This document shows, in pieces, positions 1-10,700 of a stretch of 64,000 nucleotides of DNA (the stretch's first letter is position 1; the number at the start of each line of letters is the position of its first letter). The DNA is from Macrocystis pyrifera (taxonomy: Eukaryota; Sar; Phaeophyceae; Laminariales; Laminariaceae): assembly GCA_031763025.1 (NCBI GenBank), contig JASSKH010000003.1, positions 186,001 to 250,000 of the forward strand, written 5' to 3'. The position numbers were made by a program, and so were the translations under genes. The notes below the pieces were generated by a model. That model worked only from the letters and a program-made list of their open reading frames with translations, did no database searches and was not told where the DNA came from.

Positions 1-27
1 CGGTTTAGTAGTTTGGATTGAAGGACG

Positions 28-82
28 CGGAGTCCTGGACACGGAGTCCTCGACACGGAGTCGTCGACACGGAGTCGGGAAA
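28..82. repeat. Short tandem repeat, 14-15 bp unit
   Basis: About four imperfect copies of a unit reading GACACGGAGTCCTC stand head to tail. The units differ by single substitutions, as in an ordinary minisatellite. No coding function is evident. Confidence 0.75.
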
Positions 83-357
83 GGAAGTAGATTACAAGAA
101 GAAGTAGCAAGCCACAGCGTACGTCACAGACACATGCGGCCTAAAACACAATTCAGGGGTAAAGATGGTATCCCGATCGTAGATCCACTCAGACACGAAA
201 CCCCCCCGAATCTCCGCAATACCTCACGGGATATTTCCTCTCAAGATAATCTGACAATGCTGTGAGTATACTTTTCAGGGGAAAAGCAGCAATCTGAGTG
301 CGCCTCCGCGGAATGCGGCGCTGTGGGCAATCACACTTTGCACCACAGCAGGTACTA

Positions 358-463
358 TTACGGGGGACCATAGTAAATAGGACCAAATATATTGTTAGTA
401 ACAATAGGTAAATATATAGGTTTTATGTATGACATAGGTCCTATTAACTATGGACTCCCGTAA
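358..463. mobile_element. MITE, TTACGGGGG family, copy 1
   Basis: A 106-bp element has terminal inverted repeats of about 28 bp. The left end reads TTACGGGGGACCATAGTA and the right end is its near-perfect reverse complement. It is flanked on both sides by TA (the wider flank is TACTA on both sides), which fits a TA target duplication as in Tc1/mariner (Stowaway-like) elements. Other copies are at 47506-47609 and 61117-61221, with a diverged copy at 43002-43077. No internal coding capacity. The superfamily is inferred from the TA duplication only. Confidence 0.8.
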
Positions 464-474
464 TACTAATGTAG

Positions 475-1775
475 GGAACAATGTATATCTCATCGATATC
501 CACAGCGAAAAAAATATTATTAGCTCAACTGAACTTGTGTGTTTGGCTCTGAGACAGAAGGGCGGGGTAGCAGGTAGGGTAGTAAGATGTCAGGGATCCG
601 GGTCTCTGGGCGCCCTCGACAGAAGACTGAGATCCTCCTCTGACTAACGGTTGTAGATTGCCTGTATCTCGTCAGTCGTTTGGAATTGGTTCCGCGTAGA
701 AAATGTATCCGGGTGTATATGCTTATGTTTTTACCGTGTTGGTTGGTTGGTGATTAGCTGTCCTACTGTAATTAAATATAGTTGTATAAATTGTAGAGCA
801 GGGCAAGGGTTGCCCTGCTGTTCCCCAGGTGTTACCATTTAATAAAAGGTTGGACGGAGGTATAGAAATTCTCTCGCGACTAGCGACATAGATATTTGCT
901 ATTAATAGGTAGAATTTTACTTGTTGTTTGAACATGCTGCATTTTTTTTCGTTTTCGTTTTTTTGCCAATTCTTAACTTTTTCCTTGGTTTTGTCCTTTT
1001 TTGGTATGTTTCTAATTCGTGAGGTATTTGTTCAGAAATATAAGCTACGGTTGGCCATTCGTATGAACACGTACTACGAAAAGGCTCAGGGACCATGGGT
1101 GGGGGTCAAGAAATATATATAGAAGAAACATAAAGGCGTTTTTCTCGGGCGAGCTACAATTCAAAACACTTAATAATAGTGGGGAAAAATAAAAAACAGG
1201 AATGCTGGTCCGGTCCGAATTTCTTGTTCGTGAAAGGTACGTTTTATACTGACTTCCGTAAAACCGCTATCAAATTTCGTATTTTCCTGACATTTACTCT
1301 TACCGTGGGCTCCTTTACCTGTGTTCTGGTAGAGGACAAGATTTTGTTTTCAACATTAAAAGTCGACTTCAAGTAATTTAAGATTGTTGTATAAATATGA
1401 TCTGTCAACTACCAGTACGTAGTATCTGTCACTTATTATAATACAAGTAGGAGTTCGATTCGGGACCGCGCGAGATATAGGCTTGTGTGGCATTTCTGTC
1501 ATCTAAAGCAGTGTCGGAAACGGCTATGAATATTGTCGGTTTTGTGTTGAGCTTGTTCACGATAATCCCTCGTCCTCTTTCGTTTTTCGGGACGAGCCGA
1601 GCGATATATAATATGCCGGTATGATTTTCCTATACCCGCATATGCTAGCAGGTATTCATGGCGGCCCAAAATGTTGCGCACCATTCGTCCCTGTGTTCCT
1701 CCCCATGCACGTTGATACCAGAACCTATGTACTGTACGTATTCCCTTGAGCTACTCCTGGATCGCCCCGGTTTTA
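475..1775. other. Intergenic, no gene recognised
   Basis: AT-rich stretch with many short open frames but none with recognisable protein features. One TATTAATA palindrome lies at about 900. Nothing else is supportable. Confidence 0.5.
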
Positions 1776-1776
1776 G

Positions 1777-2256
1777 AAGGAAGTGATCGAAGCTTTCACC
1801 GCATTCCATGTTGCCGCGTCTTTCCTACCTACATACTACGTACAGTACCTGGTCTGCGTCGTTTCTAAGTCCCTTCACTAGTCCTTATGTAGGAACGGCG
1901 GACTGGACACATTTTCTGTCCAAGGGCGTTGTCTACTCTCAGCTATGCAGTATAGGCCCACAAATTCGAAAGTACCTACTAAGAAAAGGGTCATGTTTGA
2001 GGGGGTGTTATTGAGAAGGAAGTGTTCGAAGCTTTCACCGCATTCCATGTTGCCGCGTCTTTCCTACCTACATACTACGTACAGTACCTGGTCTGCGTCG
2101 TTTCTAAGTCCCTTCAGTAGTCCTTATGTAGGAACGGCGGACTGGCCACATTTTCTGTCCAAGGGCGTTGTCTACTCTCAGCTACGCAGTATAGGCCCAC
2201 AAATTCGAAAGTACCTATTAAGAAAAGGGTCATGTTTGAGGGGGTGTTATTGACAA
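1777..2256. repeat. Direct tandem duplication, 239-bp unit
   Basis: Two nearly identical copies with a period of 239 bp, for example GCATTCCATGTTGCCGCG at 1801 and again at 2040. Only scattered substitutions separate them, so the duplication is fairly recent. The open frames inside are copies of each other and do not resemble a protein family. Confidence 0.9.
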
Positions 2257-3140
2257 GGAAAATATATTAAGATATCGGTCGTGCCCAGCGGCGAGCGCTG
2301 CACCAAGTCCTACACAATAGCCTATGCTCAACGTTGTTCCAAGGGTGGCGTCACAATAAGGTCGTAAGGTTTGCTCGCACAATAATCAAGGAGTACCATG
2401 GTAGGTGTTTTTAGTTGGCGGCCTCATACTGTGATCAAATAGACCAGTACACATATTTACGCTGATGTACGAAGCGGAATGGTTCCTTGTTCCTTGCGAC
2501 TACACAAATAGAAATTCATTTTTAGGATTCCTCCTCCAATTCATTTCCAACACCGGACTGAGATAAATTCAGTAGTAATGCTTCGCGCACCGCTCGTTGG
2601 TGACCTCCCCCCGTTTTTGCCCGTACGGGCTGACCCTCGTAGCAATACGTGTGTTGCATGCTGTGTGTCTATCCAGACTGAACGGGCAGTCGGTGTTTTT
2701 TCGTTTAATTCACTTATTATATCATTTCGGGGGCTGTTTTTCTACGTCATCGATTGGGTTCCCAACAATGGAAGGCAGTGGTTGTGTGGCTGTGGATTAT
2801 GAAGCGCCGTCTCTTCGGCTCGTCCTCAAAATTATTCGGGCGGATCGGGTTTCCCTCGTGCAATTCTTGGTTGGCTATATAGTGCACTAATCATGCAAGG
2901 GGCTCGATCGAATTTCCATTTTCCTCTACAACGTGTTACACATGTGATACTGCATCCGCTGATATTGACCTAACAAATCCTTCGGCCAACAAGTCAGCAT
3001 GGAAGGACAAGCAGCCAAACTCGTTGGTGAGAGGAACCCGGTCAGTGGACAATCATTCAACACAGAGCTGATACCTGGTACAAGTCATTCCCAGCATACC
3101 ATCGACACTTGCACAGGGATTGAACGATCTCCCACAATAT
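2257..3140. other. Intergenic, no gene recognised
   Basis: No exon with convincing splice borders, no repeat and no RNA gene seen. The open frames near 2580-2890 have no recognisable domain. Confidence 0.45.
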
Positions 3141-3144
3141 TTAT

Positions 3145-3370
3145 TTGTCGTTCGAATTTTTACTTCCATGTTATTTCCATGGAGGTGACAAAACTACCAT
3201 GCAAGGAAGTTGGATTTACATCTATGGACTTCAAGAATATATTACACGGAAGCTTCTAGCAACTTTCATGGAAGCTTTCATCAACTTCCATCGAAGACAT
3301 GTGCTTCCATCAAAGTTGGATTTATTTCCAATTTTTGTAAGTATTCATAGAATCCGCTTCCATGGGATGC
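3145..3370. repeat. TTCCATGGAAG-rich degenerate repeat tract
   Basis: The tract is packed with variants of CTTCCATGGAAG, TTCATGGAAG and ACTTCCATC in both orientations. It has the same flavour as 7030-7380, so both are probably copies of one degenerate, partly palindromic family. No terminal repeat or target duplication could be fixed. Confidence 0.55.
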
Positions 3371-3899
3371 TCCCCCCCCAATTTCCATACTGCCCTGTTC
3401 CTGCTTGGTACCTTGATCCCGCAGGGCCCTGTTATTGCTCTCGATGAAATGCATTCGAGCGCTGTTCTCAATTTGCTTGTCTCATTTTTTGTGAGGTCGC
3501 AGGTGGAGTTGTTGAGAATGACGGGAGAGGCCGGGACCAGCACAGACGGAACCCCAGAGTGCTGTGTTTGGCTCAGGCAGAACGTCTACTTGTTGACTAT
3601 CGGTACCACTTATTATAGTACTCGGCGGGGACATATATCCAGCAACAGCACACGAAGACGGCACGAGCACCCGCACCAGTACCACAGCAATGGGATCAAT
3701 ATCATTGAGTGAGGTGTAATTGGGGCTACAGGGCTAAATACAATACTGGTGGCCAATGAAAAACGAAACATGAACGGGGAGAGATCTCCAACAATCAGTC
3801 AGAAAGCTCACGACGCTCTCTTGGCCAAAGCAAAACATGTCGGTTGTTTATTACAACAAGTAAACGACAGATTGACAAGAGATCTCGTACGGCAAAATA
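3371..3899. other. Intergenic, no gene recognised
   Basis: Short overlapping open frames occur on both strands, without domain signatures or clear splice sites. Confidence 0.4.
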
Positions 3900-6200
3900 G
3901 TTGTTGGCGAAACGAGAACTGAGGTAGATGCATGCTCTGGGGGGCAAGAGCTTGCCGCCGGCCGACGGAATCCTCCCAAACCTGAAAAAAAAGCCCATTT
4001 TTGGTTGTGTGTTGTTACACATTTGACAGATTGACGCCTTTTCAACTGCCGGGTAATTATTTTTGCGATTACCGAAACAAACGACGAGGATCGCAAAAAT
4101 ACAAATAAAGGCGAAAAGTACAAAGTAATCAACTAACTGCTGTTGTAAAAGACCTACGATAGTATTCAATTTTGGGTCATTCTTTTTGCGAGTACCGAAA
4201 CATACATACGACGAGGATCGCAAAATACAAATAAAGGCGAAAAGTAGAAAGTAATCAACTAACTGCTGTTGTTGTTGTAAAATACCTACGATAGTTCGTA
4301 TGCAATTTCTTAGTAGTAATATGCAATTTTTTAATAGTACTCTAGAGTATTAGCGCAGAACGAAAAATGAATAGGGTGTTTTCGTCGGTAAACTTATCCA
4401 AAAATGATGTCTCTCCGGCATGCGCTTTATCAATTTCTAAATATAGATCTTCTCGGAAAACTATCAGATGGGTGTCGATGTGCAATAATTTGCAAGTACG
4501 TACGTCGTATGCTGTACCAATCTCTCGCATACGATGGATGAGCGCTGTGTGCTGCTTGCCGTGTACCCGAATCAAACGTCCCTTGCTGCCGTTGTCGTGG
4601 TGTGTTCCTGAGTGCGTGAGGTGACTTGATACACAGCGCTGCGGCGAGCCCCCCAAAAAAAGGCACCGCGCCGAACCCGACATCAGCACAGCAAAGCAGC
4701 AGAGTGCATACAGTAAATAAACCTTCTGGCGCGTTTCATCGCTTTTCCGTGCCCTGCCGCTCTCCCAAAACGTAGCAGCAAGGAACAAAAACATGCAGTC
4801 AGAAATGACACAGCAAGATGCTGTACCTGCTGTATGTACGTGTGTACTCGTACTTTTACCCCAATAATTAAAGTAGCTTCCGTGGTACGAACCTTGGCCA
4901 ATGAAAAACATTTTGTGGGTTGTTACACATTCGACAGATTGACATGTATTTTCAACTGGCGGGTTATTATATGCGATCACCGAAACATACGATGACGATC
5001 GCAAACAAATAAAGGCGAAAAGTAGAAAGTAATCCACTGCTGCCGGCGGCGTCCTACGGTATCCTCCCACAGCTGAAAAAAAAAACATTTTTTGCCTTTC
5101 GCTGCTGTGAAAGATTTGCGATAGTATGCCATCTTTTTGCCAGTCAAGATGGATACAGCACAGTAGTACTCGTAGATAATTTTGCTGTGGCACAAAGAGT
5201 AACCCACTCCTGTTGTACGTAAAATACCTGCTATTATAATAGAATGCGAATGGAAACGCGAAGTACACCAAAAAGGTATCATTTCAGCTCGTGCGACGAT
5301 GCACGATAGACGCTCGATCTCGACAGCGACTCAGCCCACGGACAACCCGCGCGGTGGCAGGCAAGATCAACTAGTATAGATGACGGGCTCGAAGAAATGA
5401 GGTGGATGCATGCTCTAGGGGGCAAGAGCTTGCCGGCGGCGTCCAACGGTATCCTCCTAAAACTGAAAAAAGCCCATTTTTCTTGCCATTCGAGACGTTT
5501 GTTGTACTGATAGACGAAAAGCATTTTTTTTTGCCATTCGAGACGAATGCAGCACTTACAGCAGTAGCACGTACTCGTCGATAATTTTGCTGAGGCACAA
5601 AAAAGTAACCCACTCCTACTGTTTTTATAAATTTTGAAGTACGTCTTGTAAAAGACCTGTTATGGTATGCGAATGGAAACATGAAGTACACCAAAAAAGT
5701 AATTTTTCAGCTGGTGCGACGATACACGATAGACGCTCGATCTCGACAGAGACTCAGCCTACGGGCAACCCACGCGGTGGCGGGCAAGATCGACTGTAGT
5801 ATAGATGACGGGCTCGAAGAAATGAGGTGGACGCATGCTCTAGGGGGCAAGAGCTTGCCGGCGGCGTCCTACGGTATCCTCCGAAACCTGAAAAAAATAT
5901 TTTTTTGCCATTCGACACGTTTGTTGTGTACTAGGTACTCTGTAACAGAAGACCTGCTCGTGCGACGATAGACGATAGACGTTTGTTGTACAGTAACTGT
6001 AAAACACCGCTCGATCTCGACAGAGACTCAGCCCACGGGCAACCCGCTCGGTGGCGGGAAAGATCAACTAGTATAGATGACGGGCTCGAAAAAATGAGGT
6101 GGATGCATGCTCTAGGGGGCAAGAGCTTGCCGGCGGCGTCCTACGGTATCCTCCCAAACCTGAAAAAAAGCCCATGGTTTGCCATTCGAGACGGATGCAG
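3900..6200. repeat. Mosaic repeat array built from two unit types
   Basis: Unit type 1 (reads GCGATTACCGAAACA, then AATAAAGGCGAAAAGTA, then CTGCTGTTGTAAAA) occurs at about 4064-4161, 4188-4294 and, shortened, 4974-5043. Unit type 2 (reads GCTCGATCTCGACAG, then ATGCATGCTCTAGGGG, then the palindrome GGCAAGAGCTTGCC, then CTACGGTATCCTCC and an A-run) occurs in full or in part at about 3925-4000, 5037-5095, 5307-5490, 5728-5910 and 6007-6190. Spacing is irregular (421 then about 275 bp for the full units). Long minus-strand open frames here, including one at 4342-5271, run through the repeats and are probably not genes. Confidence 0.8.
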
Positions 6201-6286
6201 CAGTAGTAGTACTGGTAGCTAATGCTTTTCATCTATTTCGTGCACACCAGCGGCCAATGCGCTGCACTGAGCGTGGGACCCAAGCG

Positions 6287-6507
6287 TCTGAGCCAACTCT
6301 TACTCTTGTATTCATCGCCATCCTTGCACAACAAGACAGCACTACAACAGTAGCAGGCACCTGGTCTGGTGTATAGACGTCTCCCCAACTCGGCATGGGT
6401 GTCTGAGCCAACTCTTGTATTCATCGCCACCCTTGCACAACAAGAGGGCACTCCAGCAGTAGCAGGCACCTGGTCTGGTGTATAGACGTCTTCCCAACTC
6501 GGTATGG
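6287..6507. repeat. Tandem duplication, 115-bp unit
   Basis: Two adjacent copies begin with TCTGAGCCAACTCTT (6287 and 6402) and end near CGTCTYCCCAACTCGG. They differ by a few substitutions and a 6-bp indel. Confidence 0.85.
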
Positions 6508-6680
6508 GATATGGAATATGTTGGTTGGTATGGTATATGGGAATATGGGATATGGGATATGTTGGTGGTATGGTATATGGGAATATGAGAAAACCACCGT
6601 ATGTGGTATGGTATGTGTTGACGATATGGTACGGGAAAAACACAATATATGGTATGGTACGTTTGCGGTATGATACCATG
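6505..6680. repeat. GGTATATGGGATATG simple-sequence tract
   Basis: Low-complexity repetition of GGTATGGTATATGGGAATATG and shorter derivatives, including a duplicated block of about 40 bp at 6515-6590. No coding signal. Confidence 0.8.
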
Positions 6681-7029
6681 GTACGATGTCGTGGATGTAT
6701 TATATGGCTAATTTTGCCTGGTGGTATGGTATGTTTCAGTATATAAGGTCCGTAAGGGTCGAAAACGTCGTACGAATATCATCTGTAACGAGCTTATATA
6801 TCGGCCATTGGAAAGTGTTCGAAAATATAAGCCTTGCGGACAGACAGACAGACAAACAGACAGGCAGATTTGCATTTACCACAACAGAGACTCAGTTCTA
6901 CAAACTGAGAATTTGGTACCCTGCTCCCACCCACAGGGTACAGAAATATAATTAGCCTTCCGCAGAAGCCGTCGGAGGCCCACCAGTCACTCTGATCCCA
7001 GGCACCATGAAATTAAACAAACGCTCAAG

Positions 7030-7385
7030 AAAACACTACAAAATCCATGAAGGTAAACATGGAAAGAACCGCAATGAAAATACTTCCATGGAAGTAAAAA
7101 CTCTTCCGACAGAAGTAAAACAACTTCCATGGCAGTAATGAAGTCTATGGAAGCTGGTGGAAGTAATGGAAGTCGGTGGACTCTTCTGGAAGGCAATGGC
7201 AGCTTCCACCGGACGTGGTTGTGGAAGCTTCAGTTTGTGGAGTTGGCTGAAACTTCCACTTACTTCCGTAAATTTTACTTCCGTACAAGTAAATTTTCCA
7301 CGGAAGTAATATACATGAAAGTAAGCTTCTATGCAAGTAATTTTTACTTCCATGGAAGTCAAACTTCCATGAAGTATTTTTTTTT
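7030..7385. repeat. TTCCATGGAAGT-rich degenerate repeat tract
   Basis: Dense variants of ACTTCCATGGAAGT and GGAAGT...ACTTCC cover about 350 bp, matching the tract at 3145-3370. Many variants are self-complementary, so the region can fold back at many points. Termini were not resolved. Confidence 0.6.
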
Positions 7386-7718
7386 ATGCCTTCTTGTCAT
7401 CCAATGCCGGGCACCGAAATTTTCCCCTTGAGCCGTAACGTGTTGACGGCATTGCCAAAGCCGCACCTTGTGGTGAACTCTTCTGCGTGCGCACGAACAG
7501 ACACGCAAACCAAGCATGAAATGCGTGGGGTTGTTTGAGACCAAAGTACGAATAGTCATGAATTTTGCACGGTCTATACTGTCAAAACTGTGTATAGGTA
7601 TAACGAGAACGCACGACCTCAAAGTATCAACAAAAAACATCAACCGACTTCTTGCCAACGTAGGCTATTTCAAGACGAAAAATATTTAGACTCTTCGCGC
7701 CTAACCGCATTGTCTTGG
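7386..7718. other. 3' flank of the Ric-8 gene, nothing else seen
   Basis: This lies directly downstream of the stop codon of the Ric-8 homologue on the minus strand. It probably contains the 3' untranslated region. No clear polyadenylation signal was picked out. Confidence 0.35.
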
Positions 7719-10700
7719 CTACTGCCGTGGAAGCTTCGCTTCATTCAATAGCTTCGCGGATTGAGGCGCGGTGCCGTCATCTTTGAACACGCCTGCAATA
7801 CCTTCGTCAGAGCAGAGGTTGAAGAGAAGATCACACGCTGCTGTTTTCGAAGAAGACTCCGTGGCAGTCATCTGCTTCATTAGCCTCGCTCTTAACGAAC
7901 CCCTTGGCGCGTCTACCGGATGAACCCTGTTGTCCCGCATTGCCTTGTCAGCCCTTAAATGGGCGTCCCCCGTCGCTGCCGCTAGCTCCTCTTTCTCCTG
8001 TTCCAGACGCCTCCTCCACACCTAAGGTCAGCACGTCGTGTGTTGGTGGGTGTTACTGACGGTCGGCGATAGAGCACCAGTACCGCAGGCGGTCCAGCTC
8101 TAATGCAGTCTTCAACGTGGTCAAGCACCCTATAGGCAAAATGTTGCTATTTTAGCTTGCTTTTTCAATCAACACCGGCAGCCCTTCGTATTCCTTATAA
8201 CATACATGACGTATGTGTTGACATATGTACTAACTCATGAGTGGACTGTACATCCCACCATGGGGATACACTACTTTCGTTTATGGTGCTTGTCACTTGA
8301 GGAGCTCTACAGCAATAATAAGTCGCCCAGACACTGATTTGGATCAAACCAGATGGCCTGCGTGGAATACAAACAACACGTACAGTAAAACTCTATTAAT
8401 AATGATATTCCAACAATATCGGGTAGAGTTCCTCCGATAACATTTTTAGTACTGCACTGTATCTAAACTTGACTATAATTCCAAGCGATTTGTCCCCCCA
8501 ATGGGAGTGCAGTGCTTAAGGCCTACACGGGTTAAGCAGACCTCGGCACTCATAAATGTTTTGGTAAAAAAAAACGCTACCCCTATCGTAGCAAGCGTCT
8601 GTATGACCTCATCGTCCTGAGGAGGGAAGATGGCGTTCTTGACGGCTACCCTAGACGCCTCCGATGCCAGCACCATCTTGTTCAAAACCAACAGGGCAGG
8701 GGTAAGCCCCACGGCAGCATCGACATCTCCCCTGTCGGGAAAAGGGACAGAGGAAAACAAAAGAAACAGTCATTGCGGTGCGCAGGCTAGTAGTCACGCT
8801 GCAAGATGTTTCATCCTCGCGTTGCAACCTTAGACAAATTTAGCGGAGAGGTGTAAAGGGGTAGGGTTGCGCACCGTCCTTTTTTCTTCAACGGACATGT
8901 ATTCAAGAGGGTTGGCTCTCCGGCGAAGCCTTGAAGTTGTCCCCCCAACAAGTTTTATCTTCTTTTCATCGTTTGCATTTGCCTTGGGGATCCACTCCAC
9001 ACTTCGGCATGCGCGGAATGAGCCTCTCGTCCTGTCCCCAAACCTGATTCCACTTTAAGTCGCACACTTTTAGTATAAAACAAGTAATAGCCCTAGTTTA
9101 CACTGCCATAGAAAACTATATTATGACATACTGTACTAGTTATTGAAATAGTACATATAGCGCATGGAGTACATCATCAGCGCACCAAGCGCTATCTAAT
9201 CCCGCCGGGCAATCGTAGTCCAATACACTGCTTCTCGTACATAGCTATATGCTGGCACTGTTACACGTCGCACTGCTACGCATCAGTAAAGACGAACCTA
9301 GCGTCAGGGATTTGGTGAACTCAATGATGCTGAAGTAGTCGGAACAGAGGAGCAGGAGCCGTTGGCATGCGTGCGAAGGGCTGTATGGGGCATGTTGTAC
9401 GCCGATGACGCAGGACTTGCCTCGAAGTCGGATGAAGGGCTCGTGAAAATGATGACAGTCATCGTGACTGTCTTCGAAGCAGCAGGCCTCACGGTATCGG
9501 AAAGTAAGATGGAGACAATGATTTTACGAACACCAGACCAGACAACCCTCGCCCCACCGCTCGTCATCGAAGCAGCAAGCCAGAGGTATAAACAAACGAC
9601 CGAGTTCTTATACCTAGGCGGCATTATCCACGAAAAAGCTGACCTCTCGCTCGAAATCGACCGACGGATCCGTCTCATGCGGGTATACCTCAAACGGTTC
9701 GGTCCGGCGTTGTATGATAGGACGATCGCCCCGCTTAGCCTGACAGTCCGAATGCTGGAGGCCGAGGTGATTGATACGTTACTGTACGGTTGTGCGACGT
9801 GGACCCTCAGAGCGGAACAGTTTGCCAAGCTTCGAACGGCCTACCACCGAGTCCTCTTGCGAGTCATAGGCTTCCAGCGCCGACTTTGTGCTGACCACGG
9901 CACCCTCTCGTATGCGAAGGCCCAAGATAGAACGTTGCAAGAGCATCGAAACGGTACGTTGCCTGGCCGTGGGATGCCTCTTCAACACAGCATTTACTAA
10001 CAACGCAACAGGTACCTTTGCATTCGGGGGGTAGCCAGGGTAAGCCCTGCACAGGATTTCCTCGGGCATTGAGCAAACCTCGCATATCAAGCAGACACAC
10101 GAACGCCCGGCCAACAAAGGGACGTCCACATGTCCTAAACATTAAAAGCGAGGTCACGCGACGACCAGAGCTGCTGAAGACGCCGAGAGCCGCTGGTGAA
10201 ACCGCTTTGTGCGATGAGGGCCGTTGGAATTCACCCACCCCGTTTTGGTGGTGAAAAAAAACGGGATTCGAGCGTAAATGCATTGGTTTTGGCGGTACAT
10301 ACGGAGACCGCCTCAGCGAAAAGAAATTGTCCTTGTATTACAAGCAGGCTAGGTCGCTGGTTGATCGTCGTGAGAGAGAGGGCAGGTCGACCGACTCTCG
10401 AAAACATGGTGACAATGGGTAATAGGTCAAGTGTGCTAAAACAAGAGTGGATGCGGCAAAGATTTACGTACCCTTTCTTCCAGCCGATGCGCGTACGATA
10501 CAAGGCACATTCGACGCGCTGGACACGTTCTTGTAGGATACCTGAACGACGATTTGAGTCCGTCGGTACCATCACTCGGCAGTGCTGTAAAGAGCCAGCT
10601 ACTTTATTAAATAGTACCAAGAAGGCCTCCGTATCTTGTAGATGGCAGTGGCTTGACATAAATTTCAATGTCATGTCGCCGTACTACTGTGTGTGTTCTC

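Noticed and set aside
4342-5271. 309-codon open frame on the minus strand
   Set aside because: It runs through the mosaic repeat array, is rich in Cys, Phe, Ser and His with no domain pattern, and lacks codon bias. An open frame of this length is unusual but not enough for a gene.
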